A stretch of DNA of 64,000 bases from NCBI GenBank assembly GCA_017405965.1, contig JAFQZK010000001.1:186001-250000 (forward strand), written 5' to 3'. The notes under the pieces were generated by a model. That model worked only from the letters and a program-made list of their open reading frames with translations, had not been told where the DNA came from and made no database searches. This DNA comes from Muribaculaceae bacterium (GTDB taxonomy: Bacteria; Bacteroidota; Bacteroidia; Bacteroidales; Muribaculaceae). The position numbers and the translations under genes were made by a program. Within the stretch, counting starts at the first letter, position 1. Each line of letters starts with the position of its first letter. Shown piece by piece: positions 44,581 through 53,807 of the stretch.

Positions 44581-46365
44581 TCAACGGTAGTTGTTGACGA
44601 AGTCGTCGAGGTTGTTGACGCCGAGTTTCTTGGCTATCTGGATTTTCTTGTTGGAGACGGTGCCAAGGCTGCTGTATTTCATGCAGATCATGATGACCGT
44701 GCGGGAGAAGCCGTAGCAGTACAGGGCCAAGAAGTTCATCTCGCTCTCGTTGAGCGTGCCCCCGGCGATGCGCTGTGCCTCGTCGAGCACGCCGCTGTGC
44801 AACTCATTGGTCAGGCTGTGCAGGTTGTTCCAGTAGGAGTCGGTGGGGATGGCACCCTCGACGGGCAGTGTCATCACTTCGTTGAACTTGCGGGTAAAAT
44901 TCGTCTCGTTGGGCTGATAGGACAACTCCAGCAGCTGGCGAATCACCTGTATCTGGTTATCGACGATGGAACGCATCTCGTCACTCTTGCGTTGCTTGGC
45001 TTCCAGGGCCGCAAGTTCCTCGCCCATGCGCGTCTCGTTACCTCGCAACTCGTCCTGTGCGGCCTTCAGTTCCTGTTCCTGAGTGCTGATGGTCGCTCTC
45101 ATCTGCTCCAGGCTTGCCAGCGACGCATCGAGGTCGGTTCGCAGCAATTCATACTCGGTCTCCTTCTGCTTCAGGCGGCTGCGGTAGCGCCATGCCAGGA
45201 AGGTCACGCCCAGCGCCAATAGGGCCAGCAACGCAGCCAGCAGGATGGCACCCCTCGTGCGTGACTCGCTCTTCACCTTCTTGAGTTCTTCCAGCTGGAT
45301 GTCATATTTCTTCTCGATGGCCAAGTAGTTCTTGTTGATGTTGGTCACTAGTATCGAGTCGGCCATCTCGTTGGCCCGATCATAGTAGGTGGTGTATTGA
45401 TCCCAGTCCTTGTTGGCTTTGGCGATTTCACTCATGAGCCGACAATACATGACCGTGTCACTGGTGTGGTTGCTCATCATGCCGCTGGCGGGCACATGGT
45501 TCAGATAGTAAAGGGCCGAATCGGGCCGCCCCAGGTTCAGATAGGTCTCGGCAGCGACATAGTGTGCGCGGGGATGGTCAATCTCATCTTTGCCGGCTGC
45601 TATGGCTTTCAGGATATCAACCCGGGCCTTGTCATATTCTTTGGTCAACAGGCAGTACATCTCGGCCCGTTGATACAGGTTCTGGAACAGGAACCAGTTC
45701 TCGTGCTCGGTCTCAGACAGCTGGATGGCTTGATTGATGTAGTAGAGGGCGCTGTCGCGTTTATCGGGCAAGCTGCGGTAATATCCGCCCATGTCGGTCA
45801 GACACACAATCTGGTAGTGCTTGTCGCCCAACTGATTGTACAGGTCAAGGGCTTCCTTGTATTTCCTGATCTTCAGGTCGGCATAGTTTGAATTGTCGGC
45901 ATAGAGGGTTGCCAATCGCAGCTTGGCGAATGCTTTGTTCTCCAGGTCATCTTCTTCGGCAGCGTTCTCGGCATCCTTATAGGACGCTATCGCCTTTTCA
46001 GCATCACCCATCATCTGATAGACACAGCCCCGATAGAGCAGGGCGCGGGTGTATTTCTCACGGTCGCCGTGGTGTTCATAGTAGTCCACCACCTCGTTGA
46101 TCACGGCATCGGTCGTGTCGTTGATATAGTTCTTGTAGTGCGATTGGGTGAGCAGCAGACTGTAGTAGGCGCGCTCGCCCTGGTTTAACCCACCCGGATG
46201 GAGAGAATCCAAACGATGCTGCGCTAGTTCATACTGGCGAGCCTTTGACAACAGCGAGTCGATGCCAGCCAATTCGCGCATAGCGGCGGTATCCGAGCCA
46301 CCGTCACAGCAGGCCAGAGCAAGGCAAAACAGTAATAAAGGAATGATAAGATTTCGTGACCTCAT
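44581..46365 (-). CDS. membrane-anchored TPR regulator with C-terminal HTH
   Basis: Protein of 594 residues of the Bacteroidota one-component type. An N-terminal lipobox-like signal (FCLALACC) precedes at least five TPR units (about 65-345, e.g. ALLYRGCVYQMMGDAEKAIA). A transmembrane helix at about 375-395 (GAILLAALLALLALGVTFLAW) leads into a cytoplasmic coiled coil (400-480). The C-terminus resembles a LuxR-type HTH (LNESEMNFLALYCYGFSRTV ... KKIQIAKKLGVNN). The TPR region should sense in the periplasm and the HTH should bind DNA. It is divergent from the dockerin/LRR block, which it may control (inference). A minus-strand promoter lies at 46390. Confidence 0.83.
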   Translation of the reverse strand: MRSRNLIIPLLLFCLALACCDGGSDTAAMRELAGIDSLLSKARQYELAQHRLDSLHPGGLNQGERAYYSLLLTQSHYKNYINDTTDAVINEVVDYYEHHGDREKYTRALLYRGCVYQMMGDAEKAIASYKDAENAAEEDDLENKAFAKLRLATLYADNSNYADLKIRKYKEALDLYNQLGDKHYQIVCLTDMGGYYRSLPDKRDSALYYINQAIQLSETEHENWFLFQNLYQRAEMYCLLTKEYDKARVDILKAIAAGKDEIDHPRAHYVAAETYLNLGRPDSALYYLNHVPASGMMSNHTSDTVMYCRLMSEIAKANKDWDQYTTYYDRANEMADSILVTNINKNYLAIEKKYDIQLEELKKVKSESRTRGAILLAALLALLALGVTFLAWRYRSRLKQKETEYELLRTDLDASLASLEQMRATISTQEQELKAAQDELRGNETRMGEELAALEAKQRKSDEMRSIVDNQIQVIRQLLELSYQPNETNFTRKFNEVMTLPVEGAIPTDSYWNNLHSLTNELHSGVLDEAQRIAGGTLNESEMNFLALYCYGFSRTVIMICMKYSSLGTVSNKKIQIAKKLGVNNLDDFVNNYR

Positions 46366-46389
46366 TATTCGTTGAGTTGGTTTTCTATG

Positions 46390-46398
46390 GCAAAATTA
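46390..46398 (-). promoter_or_regulatory. promoter -7 box for the TPR/HTH regulator
   Basis: On the minus strand the sequence reads TAATTTTGC, a TAnnTTTG match 25 bases before the ATG at 46365. Confidence 0.5.
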
Positions 46399-46435
46399 CT
46401 TCATTTTTGGGCAAAAATTTCAGCCTTAATGGGTC

Positions 46436-46509
46436 GAATTATGCCAAAATGAACTTTTTATTTTTCGTGCATCTGATAATCAATGGTTTAAGACTGTCAA
46501 AATGAAGTC
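46436..46509 (+). repeat. 74-base upstream element, copy 2
   Basis: Ungapped match to 39193-39266 (about 74 percent). Conserved blocks are AATGAACTTTTTATTTTT, TGA-AATCAATGG and AAATGAAGTC. It lies between the divergent regulator and the first LRR gene, just upstream of the latter's promoter. Confidence 0.6.
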
Positions 46510-46528
46510 ACAATGAAGCCCGTTTTCA

Positions 46529-46559
46529 TTGATTTTACAATTATTATCAGTAACTTTGC
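46529..46559 (+). promoter_or_regulatory. promoter of the LRR/dockerin block
   Basis: TTG at 46529-46531, 19 bases, then TAACTTTGC at 46551-46559. Transcription would start near 46565, which rules out the upstream ATG at 46513. Confidence 0.65.
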
Positions 46560-46572
46560 CATCGATAAATCT

Positions 46573-48648
46573 ATGCAAAAGCCTATGGGACGAACGATGA
46601 TGTACCGATTGCTGGTTGCCTGCTTGCTGCTGTCGTTGCCGACAGTGGTTGGGGCCTACGACTTCATGGCCGACGGGATCTACTATAACGTGGTGGATGA
46701 CCATGCCATGGTCACCAATAACGGGCAGACTGGCTGCTACAGCGGTGATGTGGTGATTCCCAATATTGTCACCCATGAGGGGACGACCTACTCAGTGACC
46801 GCTATCGGTCCTTACGCATTCAGGTCTTGTATCAACATGACCCATGTGACCATGCCAGGCACAGTGACTGACATCGGCGACTTTGCCTTTGGCAACTGCA
46901 CCGCCTTAACGAGCATTAAGATTCCCGAATCGGTACGGCACATCGGTGTTCAGGCGTTTTACCTGTGCGGCAGGGTAACGAGTATCACCATTCCTGACTC
47001 GGTGACCACCATCGATAACTATGCTTTCTCGTCCTGCTACAAACTGGACACCCTGACCATTGGCAAATCGCTCACCACGGTTGGCAGTGGCGTTTTTTAC
47101 GATACCAATCATGTGAGTACGCTGATATTCAATGCTAAGCGGTGCTCAACGACGTTGATGGGACAACCCTATCAAGTTGAAAATGTTGTGATTGGCGACG
47201 AGGTGGAGATGATTCCCGATAATTTCATCAAGGGTTCCCTGGTCACTCATGTTGACTTGCCAAGTTCGGTGACAAGTATCGGCAGTTATGCCTTCAGTGG
47301 CTGCAATGGATTGACCGAAATCACGCTGCCCGATGGGGTTACGGCCATCGGTAATGGTGCGTTTCTCGGCTGTCAAGGTCTTACGCAGATGGTTCTCTCC
47401 GATGCCATGACCACTATCGGTGATTATGCGTTTCAACAATGCACGGGACTCACGAGCATCACCCTAGGCCATGCTTCAACGATAGGGAGAGAGGCATTCA
47501 AGAACTGCACCGCACTGACCAGCATCACCATCCCTGAATCGGTGACCCAGATGGGCACAGAAGCTTTCACGAACTGCACCGCATTAAAATCGGTGGCATA
47601 TAATGCTGTGAATTGCCAGGATGGTTCTCCCGAACTGTTCAATAATTGCCCCATCGAGTGCATCACGTTCGGCGAGCAGGTGCAGCACATTCGCAACAGC
47701 CTGGCTAATGGCAAGACGTTGTTGCAGCAGGTGACCATCCCCAGCTCGGTGACCTCTATTGGCACCTATGCCTTCTCAGGTTGCACGGGGCTGAACGAAG
47801 TGCCACTTCCCGAGGGGCTCATCACGATAGGAGAAGGTGTTTTCAGGAACTGCACGGGGTTGACCAGTGTAGTCCTGCCTAAGTCGCTAGTTACCCTGGG
47901 TGCCCGCGCCTTTGAGGGTTGCACTGCATTGACGAGTATGATTGTCCCCAATTCTGTGACCACCATGGGCGCTAATGTGTTTGACAAATGTTACGCGATA
48001 GACAGTATTGTTATCGGCAACAAGGTGACTTCGCTGGGTGACTACATGTTCAATGACTGCCGTGCGCTCAGGTCTGTAACCATCGGCAAGTCGGTCGCTT
48101 CCATTGGCCAATACGCGTTTAGGGGTTGCAGCAGCTTGACCGACGTGGTTCTGCCCAACTCGGTGACCACCATTGGCGCTTGGGCGTTTTATGGTTGCAG
48201 TCAGTTGCTCAGCGTGACCATTGGTAGTGCAATGACCAGTTTGGGGGAAACAATTTTTTATCATTGCAATAAACTGACGGATCTTATCTGTTTAGCGGCA
48301 ACACCACCTGCTATCACTTATTACAGCCTGTTTGATGACAGTAGCATGTTTTACCATGCCAAACTGCATGTCCTGCCCGAGTCGGTCGATGCCTATGAGT
48401 CAGCCGAGGTATGGAAATTATTCTTCCAGATCATCGGCGACGCGACAATTCCTGTTCTTGAGGATGTGAATGGCGATGGCGAGATCAACATCGCCGATGC
48501 AAACAACGTGGTGGTCATCATCATCAACGGAGGCAGTAGTGGCCACACCCGCCCTGACGGCGAGCCAATGAATGCCGATGTGAATGGTGACGGCGAGATC
48601 AACATCGCCGACATCAATGCCGTCATTAACTATATCCTCAACAATTAA
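46573..48648 (+). CDS. BspA-like leucine-rich repeat surface protein with dockerin-like tail
   Basis: Secreted protein of 691 residues from the ATG at 46573 (46585 or 46594 are also possible). After the signal peptide (YRLLVACLLLSLPTVVGA) about twenty LRR_5 units of roughly 23 residues follow, each like IGDYAFxxCxxLTSIxIPxS. The last 70 residues hold two calcium-loop repeats, DVNGDGEINIADANNVV and DVNGDGEINIADINAVI, the pattern of type I dockerin. BspA-type repeats commonly mediate binding to host matrix or other cells. The tail suggests docking to a cohesin or a folding/anchoring role. No cohesin is seen in the window. It heads a co-directional run of related proteins. Confidence 0.87.
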   Translation: MQKPMGRTMMYRLLVACLLLSLPTVVGAYDFMADGIYYNVVDDHAMVTNNGQTGCYSGDVVIPNIVTHEGTTYSVTAIGPYAFRSCINMTHVTMPGTVTDIGDFAFGNCTALTSIKIPESVRHIGVQAFYLCGRVTSITIPDSVTTIDNYAFSSCYKLDTLTIGKSLTTVGSGVFYDTNHVSTLIFNAKRCSTTLMGQPYQVENVVIGDEVEMIPDNFIKGSLVTHVDLPSSVTSIGSYAFSGCNGLTEITLPDGVTAIGNGAFLGCQGLTQMVLSDAMTTIGDYAFQQCTGLTSITLGHASTIGREAFKNCTALTSITIPESVTQMGTEAFTNCTALKSVAYNAVNCQDGSPELFNNCPIECITFGEQVQHIRNSLANGKTLLQQVTIPSSVTSIGTYAFSGCTGLNEVPLPEGLITIGEGVFRNCTGLTSVVLPKSLVTLGARAFEGCTALTSMIVPNSVTTMGANVFDKCYAIDSIVIGNKVTSLGDYMFNDCRALRSVTIGKSVASIGQYAFRGCSSLTDVVLPNSVTTIGAWAFYGCSQLLSVTIGSAMTSLGETIFYHCNKLTDLICLAATPPAITYYSLFDDSSMFYHAKLHVLPESVDAYESAEVWKLFFQIIGDATIPVLEDVNGDGEINIADANNVVVIIINGGSSGHTRPDGEPMNADVNGDGEINIADINAVINYILNN

Positions 48649-48682
48649 AGCTAATGAGTTGTGTAAACCATCCGAGAGACTT

Positions 48683-50284
48683 ATGAGAATAAAAGATAAA
48701 ACAATCGGCTATTCAGCTATGCGCTCGATTTTGATGTTTCTTGTGCTCTTTGTGGCTATGGCATTGAATGCTGCTGACGTGACAGTTGACGGCATCAGCT
48801 ACGACTATAGTAGTGAGAGCACATTGACTGTGGTGCGTGGAGCTTATTCTGGCGACGTGGTTATCCCTGACGAAGTGGTCATCAACGGCAAGATCTATGT
48901 GGTCACTGCGATTGGGCCTAATGCGTTTGAACACATGGATATCACGTCAGTCAATATTCCTCCCCATGTAACATCCATTGGAGATTATGCATTCCACTGG
49001 TGTGACAATCTCAGGGAAATTGATCTTCCTAACTCAGTGACCACCATCGGCTCAAGTGCTTTCTTTGAACTCAGGCATTTAGCGCGTGTCAATATGGGTG
49101 ATGGTGTTACGACCCTTGGCGAGTATGCCTTCGCTAACTGCATCGAACTGACTGACCTTCATCTGTCTGAATCGCTTACAACTATTGGCCGCTGGGCGTT
49201 TAGGTCATGCTGGATGTTGCCAGCAGTAACCATTCCCAACACGGTGAAGCAGGTGAGATTCAGTGCTTTTGCCGACTGCCAGCGCCTTAAGACAGTAACC
49301 ATCGATAACGCATCGACATATATCGGTGATGCCGCTTTTGAGAATTGCCCCATGTTGTCGTTTGTTGACCTTGGAAATTCGGTGGATTCAATAGGTAGGA
49401 GCGCGTTTCTCAGCGACACATCACTCGTCGAGCTCCACTTGTCAGACTCTCTCGTATTTATTGGGCCACAAGCTTTTGGCGAATGTTCAAATTTGACCAA
49501 TGTCGTTATCCCTGACAAGGTAAGGACCATTGGAGTTGCTGCATTTCACAAATGTTATGAATTGGCCGAGGTGGTGCTTGGCAAGTCGGTTGAGGTTTTG
49601 GATGAAAGCACATTTTATAATTGTGTCAATCTGACTCACATCACGTTACCTGACTCACTCAAGACCATTGGCGACTATGCATTCCTGTATTGTTACAAAC
49701 TTAAAGATTTGCGAATTCCCGACGCAGTGACTCAAATCGGCTATGCCGCTTTTGCGGCTTGCCGCAGTCTGGAAGAGGTTATTCTGCCGCAGTCTTTGAC
49801 CATGATTGGAGAAGAGGCGTTTATCGCTTGTAGCAGCATGAAGAAACTGACTATTCAAGAGCATGTGATCTCGGTTGGTAATAAGTCTTTTTACCAGTGT
49901 GATTCGTTGTCCACAGTCATCTGCAAGGCGACGACACCACCACAGTTTGTGCAGGAACCCTCTTTCCCCTATGAGTTGGCTACACTCTATGTGCCTTCTC
50001 AATCACTCGAAGACTACATGAGCCACAATGGCTGGCAACAGTTCCACCAGATCTATGGCGTTAAGTTCACCATCCCAGGCGACGTGAACGGCGACGGCGA
50101 AGTCACCATTGCCGATGCCAACACGGTGATCATTATCATCAATGGTGGCAGCAGCAGTGGTCACACCCGTGTGCCTGACCCTGATGGTGACGGTTGGACC
50201 ATCCTGGGCGACGTCAACGGCGACGGCGAGGTCAACATTGCCGACATCAACGCCGTCATTAACTATATCTTCAATAATCAATAG
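48683..50284 (+). CDS. BspA-like leucine-rich repeat protein with dockerin-like tail
   Basis: Protein of 533 residues, second of three related LRR proteins. The signal peptide is within MRSILMFLVLFVAMALNA, so 48719 is an alternative start. LRR_5 units run to about residue 440 (e.g. IGDYAFLYCYKLKDLRIPDA). The C-terminal dockerin-like pair is DVNGDGEVTIADANTVI and DVNGDGEVNIADINAVI, separated by a Gly/Ser/Asp-rich linker. The N-terminal unit (VDGISYDY ... YSGDVVIPDEV) is the capping segment also seen in the first protein. The gap from the upstream gene is 34 bp and to the next 4 bp, so it is probably in one transcript. Confidence 0.86.
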   Translation: MRIKDKTIGYSAMRSILMFLVLFVAMALNAADVTVDGISYDYSSESTLTVVRGAYSGDVVIPDEVVINGKIYVVTAIGPNAFEHMDITSVNIPPHVTSIGDYAFHWCDNLREIDLPNSVTTIGSSAFFELRHLARVNMGDGVTTLGEYAFANCIELTDLHLSESLTTIGRWAFRSCWMLPAVTIPNTVKQVRFSAFADCQRLKTVTIDNASTYIGDAAFENCPMLSFVDLGNSVDSIGRSAFLSDTSLVELHLSDSLVFIGPQAFGECSNLTNVVIPDKVRTIGVAAFHKCYELAEVVLGKSVEVLDESTFYNCVNLTHITLPDSLKTIGDYAFLYCYKLKDLRIPDAVTQIGYAAFAACRSLEEVILPQSLTMIGEEAFIACSSMKKLTIQEHVISVGNKSFYQCDSLSTVICKATTPPQFVQEPSFPYELATLYVPSQSLEDYMSHNGWQQFHQIYGVKFTIPGDVNGDGEVTIADANTVIIIINGGSSSGHTRVPDPDGDGWTILGDVNGDGEVNIADINAVINYIFNNQ

Positions 50285-50288
50285 CGAG

Positions 50289-52223
50289 ATGAAACGATTG
50301 GTCTTTTTCCTGAGTCTCCTGTGTGGGCTGACGTTCCAGATGGCAGTTGCCCAAAGTCGCGACTACGATGTCAACCTTGACGGGGAAGTGAACATTGCCG
50401 ATATCAATGCTGTCATTCATGCCATTCTCGGCGGTATTGAGGATTCAAGTCACGATGTGAACCGCGATGGCGAAGTGAACATCGGCGACATCAATAACTT
50501 GGTTGACAGGATTCTGGGCGATGTGCACCATGATGATCATCTAGTGTTCAATGTGGGCAACGCGTCGTTCAAGATGATAAGGGTCGATGGCGGCACCTTC
50601 ATGATGGGGAGCAACAATGGGGCAAACAATGAGAAACCTGTCCATGAAGTGACGCTTTCTCCTTATTATATCGGACAGACCGAGGTCACACAAGAGCTAT
50701 GGAAAGCCACTGGATGCCGCAATCGCAGCCATTACAAGGGCAGCAAACTGCCGGTGAATGATGTGGTATTCGTTGAATGTCAAGATTTTATCAAAAGGCT
50801 AAATGTGCTGACAGGCTATCACTTCTCTTTGCCTACCGAGGCTCAATGGGAATTTGCGGCACGTGGCGGCAACGATAGTGAAGGCTGCCAGTATGCTGGC
50901 AGTGATGATATCGGGTCTGTCGCTTGGTATAAAGATAACAGCAACACCGGCGGCACAAGGGTACATGAGGTGGCCACCAAACTGCCCAATGAGTTGGGCC
51001 TCTTTGACATGAGCGGCAACATTGAGGAGTTGTGTCAAGACAAGTATGGCGCTTACAGCAGCGAAGCTCAAGTTGACCCCGAAAAGCCAATTACAGAAGA
51101 CGGTGATGATGATTGTGTCATCAGAGGGGGGAGTTGTTATGCTATTGACTCTAAATGCAGGGTGACAGTGCGCAGTTTATACAGCAACTATGACAGAACC
51201 GACAACGGGCTGCGCTTGGCTTTACGGGATTCGCTGCCCGTTGCGCTGGGTGTGAGCGAGAACAACGTGGAAATGATGGAAGGCGGGGTGGCGACGGTGA
51301 CCATCATCAACGGCAAGGGGGCTTATCACGCACAAAGCTCCGATCAAAATGTCGCAGTTGGCTATATCGAGGATTCAAAGTTGTACATCGTTGCTATGTG
51401 GTCGGGCACCGCAACCTTCACCATTTGGGACGACCAGAGCGACTTGAAGGCCGAGGTTCTCGTGAGAGTGGGGAAGGAATGCAGCGTGGGCGGGGTCACC
51501 TTCAAGATGATGCCTGTCGAGGGCGGCACATTCATGATGGGCAACACCTGGGAACAAGCGCCGGGCTACGGCGATGGTGACTATGCATACACAGTTCATG
51601 AGGTGACATTGTCAAGCTATAGCATCGGCCAGACCGAGGTGACGCAGGAACTGTGGACGGCCGTTATGGGCAATAACCCCAGTGAGCATAACGAATGGCA
51701 AAATTTCATCAACCCGCAAGGCCCTGTTGAGAATATGACTTGGGACGAATGCATGGAGTTCATCGCCCGACTGAACGAGATGACAGGCCTGCACTTCCGC
51801 CTGCCCACCGAGGCCGAATGGGAATTTGCCGCCCGTGGCGGTAACCGCAGCATGGTTTACCGCTATTCCGGCAGCCGATACCTTAATGAGGTGGGATGGT
51901 ACGAGGACAATGCCGACCACTGGCAAGGCGGTGGTGTGTTTGGACCGCAGACCGTTGCCCTGCTGTTACCCAACGAACTGGGTCTCTTTGACATGAGCGG
52001 CAACGTCAGGGAATTGTGCCAGGACTGGTATGGTCCCTACAGTGACGAGCCGCAGACCAATCCGACTGGACCTGAAACAGGAGACAAACGTGTCACCAGG
52101 GGAGGAAGTTTTGCCGACCAAAGTGGCGACTGCTGCTGCGCTAGTCGAGGCCACACTTACGAATTTCCTTTTGAAGGCGGCAACCTCCTGGGCTTCAGGC
52201 TCGTCATGGAACTTTCCAAATAA
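50289..52223 (+). CDS. secreted protein with two SUMF1/FGE-like domains and N-terminal dockerin repeats
   Basis: Protein of 644 residues. After the signal peptide (ending AVAQ) come two dockerin-like loops at the N-terminus (DVNLDGEVNIADINAVI, DVNRDGEVNIGDINNLV). Two formylglycine-generating-enzyme-like domains follow (about 80-315 and 395-640), each with VxGGTFMMG, GQTEVTQELW, LPTEAxWEFAARGG and LGLFDMSGN. They are linked by an Ig-like region (VTIINGKGAYHAQSSDQNVA). The copper-binding cysteines of true FGE are not evident at the usual place, so sugar or peptide binding or a modifying role is open. It sits 4 bp after the LRR gene. Confidence 0.83.
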   Translation: MKRLVFFLSLLCGLTFQMAVAQSRDYDVNLDGEVNIADINAVIHAILGGIEDSSHDVNRDGEVNIGDINNLVDRILGDVHHDDHLVFNVGNASFKMIRVDGGTFMMGSNNGANNEKPVHEVTLSPYYIGQTEVTQELWKATGCRNRSHYKGSKLPVNDVVFVECQDFIKRLNVLTGYHFSLPTEAQWEFAARGGNDSEGCQYAGSDDIGSVAWYKDNSNTGGTRVHEVATKLPNELGLFDMSGNIEELCQDKYGAYSSEAQVDPEKPITEDGDDDCVIRGGSCYAIDSKCRVTVRSLYSNYDRTDNGLRLALRDSLPVALGVSENNVEMMEGGVATVTIINGKGAYHAQSSDQNVAVGYIEDSKLYIVAMWSGTATFTIWDDQSDLKAEVLVRVGKECSVGGVTFKMMPVEGGTFMMGNTWEQAPGYGDGDYAYTVHEVTLSSYSIGQTEVTQELWTAVMGNNPSEHNEWQNFINPQGPVENMTWDECMEFIARLNEMTGLHFRLPTEAEWEFAARGGNRSMVYRYSGSRYLNEVGWYEDNADHWQGGGVFGPQTVALLLPNELGLFDMSGNVRELCQDWYGPYSDEPQTNPTGPETGDKRVTRGGSFADQSGDCCCASRGHTYEFPFEGGNLLGFRLVMELSK

Positions 52224-52247
52224 TACTGAGACACTGCAACAATTGAC

Positions 52248-53801
52248 ATGAACATGAAGAAATCGAGAATCATACGTTTCCTGCTCGCGGTGGTGATGCT
52301 GGCTGTGCCGTCGGTCAGCAAGGCATTTGTGGTTGACGGCATCGAGTACATTTTTTTTGATGATCTCACAGCCGCTGTCTCCGACTGCGTTGATAATGAC
52401 ACAGTGAGGATCCCGTCTCATGTGACCTATGAGGGGAAAACCTATACGGTGACATGCATCAGGGATTTCTATAATCCATATTTACATAATTATGAATGGT
52501 GTAAAACTGTTCATGTTTCGCTGCCCAACACCGTCAAGACCATCGAGGACGAAGCGTTCAAGGATGCCCTGAAACTACGAAGCATTGAACTGGGCGACTC
52601 CATCGTCACCATCGGTGCTTCAGCCTTTGAAAAATGCTGGGTAATGGATAGCATAACGATACCCGGTACGGTTACCAGCCTTGGAAAGCGGGCCTTTGCC
52701 ACTTGCTGGCATTTGACTCACCTTGATTTGAGCGGCACATCTATTAACGAGATTGGAGAGGAGACATTTGAAACCTGCCTAAACTTGGAAACCGTCGAGT
52801 TGCCAGGAACAGTGACCTCGATTGGGCGTGATGCATTTGCTTCGTCCGCCCTCAGGCACATCACGCTGCCTAATGGGCTGAAATCAATTGAGTGGGCGGC
52901 CTTCGCTTGTTGTGATTCTTTGGAGTCGGTGTCGTTGCCCGAAACACTCACGACCATCAAAGAACACGCATTCGCTGAGTGCCATCGACTCAAGGAACTG
53001 TTCATTCCCCGTGGTGTCGATTCCATTGCCTCTGGTTTCATTAATGGCAGCGACAGCCTGATGTCGCTTGTCGTTGACCCCGAGAACCCCACCTACGACT
53101 CGCGCAGTGATTGCAACGCCATCATCCTCACCAGTGAGAACAAATTGATCACCGGTTCTCCCGCCGCCGTCATTCCCGAGCGCGTTACCGCCATTGGCGA
53201 CAATGCTTTCTGGGGAATAGACATCCCTGAAACATTTTTAATCCCCAATACTATTATAAGCATCGGAAACCACGCGTTCCACGGTTTTGGCATAATCAAC
53301 CTTGAGCTACCTGAGTCAACTCAATGGATTGGGGAATCTGCCTTTGAGCTTTGCCAATCGCTCACATCGCTCACCCTTCCTGCCTCGTTGACACACATCG
53401 GTGATAAGGCTTTTTGCAATTGCCGACAACTCAGGAACGTGAAGGTTTACCTTGCTGAGCCGCTGGTCATCAATGAGAATGTGTTTGAAAGCATGGCCTA
53501 TGAGGGTGGGACGTTGCATGTGCCCGTGGGCTGTGTCGAGAAGTACAGGGCTGCCGACGGATGGAAACGCTTCTCACGCATCTATGGCGACCTGCCCAAC
53601 CCCGCCGACGTGAACGGCGACGGTGAAATCAACATCGCCGATGCCAACAATGTGATTCATATTATCGTCAACGGCGGCGGAAGCGGTCATGGCCATGCTC
53701 CCAGTCCTGAAGACGGGCCCATCGTTGGCGACGTGAACGGTGACGGCGAGGTAAACATGGCCGACGTCAACGCCATCATCGAAATGATATTAACTCAATA
53801 A
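52248..53801 (+). CDS. BspA-like leucine-rich repeat protein with dockerin-like tail
   Basis: Protein of 517 residues. The signal peptide (FLLAVVMLAVPSVSKA) is followed by VVDGIEYIF, the same cap as the other two LRR proteins. LRR_5 units (e.g. LTTIKEHAFAECHRLKELFI) are interrupted near residue 270 by a SDSLMSLVVDPENPTYDS insertion that is common in this family. The end holds DVNGDGEINIADANNVI and DVNGDGEVNMADVNAII. The start could be 52248 or 52254. It is 24 bp after the FGE-like gene and 6 bp before a barrel gene, suggesting co-expression. Confidence 0.86.
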   Translation: MNMKKSRIIRFLLAVVMLAVPSVSKAFVVDGIEYIFFDDLTAAVSDCVDNDTVRIPSHVTYEGKTYTVTCIRDFYNPYLHNYEWCKTVHVSLPNTVKTIEDEAFKDALKLRSIELGDSIVTIGASAFEKCWVMDSITIPGTVTSLGKRAFATCWHLTHLDLSGTSINEIGEETFETCLNLETVELPGTVTSIGRDAFASSALRHITLPNGLKSIEWAAFACCDSLESVSLPETLTTIKEHAFAECHRLKELFIPRGVDSIASGFINGSDSLMSLVVDPENPTYDSRSDCNAIILTSENKLITGSPAAVIPERVTAIGDNAFWGIDIPETFLIPNTIISIGNHAFHGFGIINLELPESTQWIGESAFELCQSLTSLTLPASLTHIGDKAFCNCRQLRNVKVYLAEPLVINENVFESMAYEGGTLHVPVGCVEKYRAADGWKRFSRIYGDLPNPADVNGDGEINIADANNVIHIIVNGGGSGHGHAPSPEDGPIVGDVNGDGEVNMADVNAIIEMILTQ

Positions 53802-53807
53802 TAAATC

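Noticed and set aside
46573..53801. Regularly spaced similar stretches considered as DNA repeats
   Set aside because: They are explained by LRR_5 protein repeats of about 23 residues with divergent codons.
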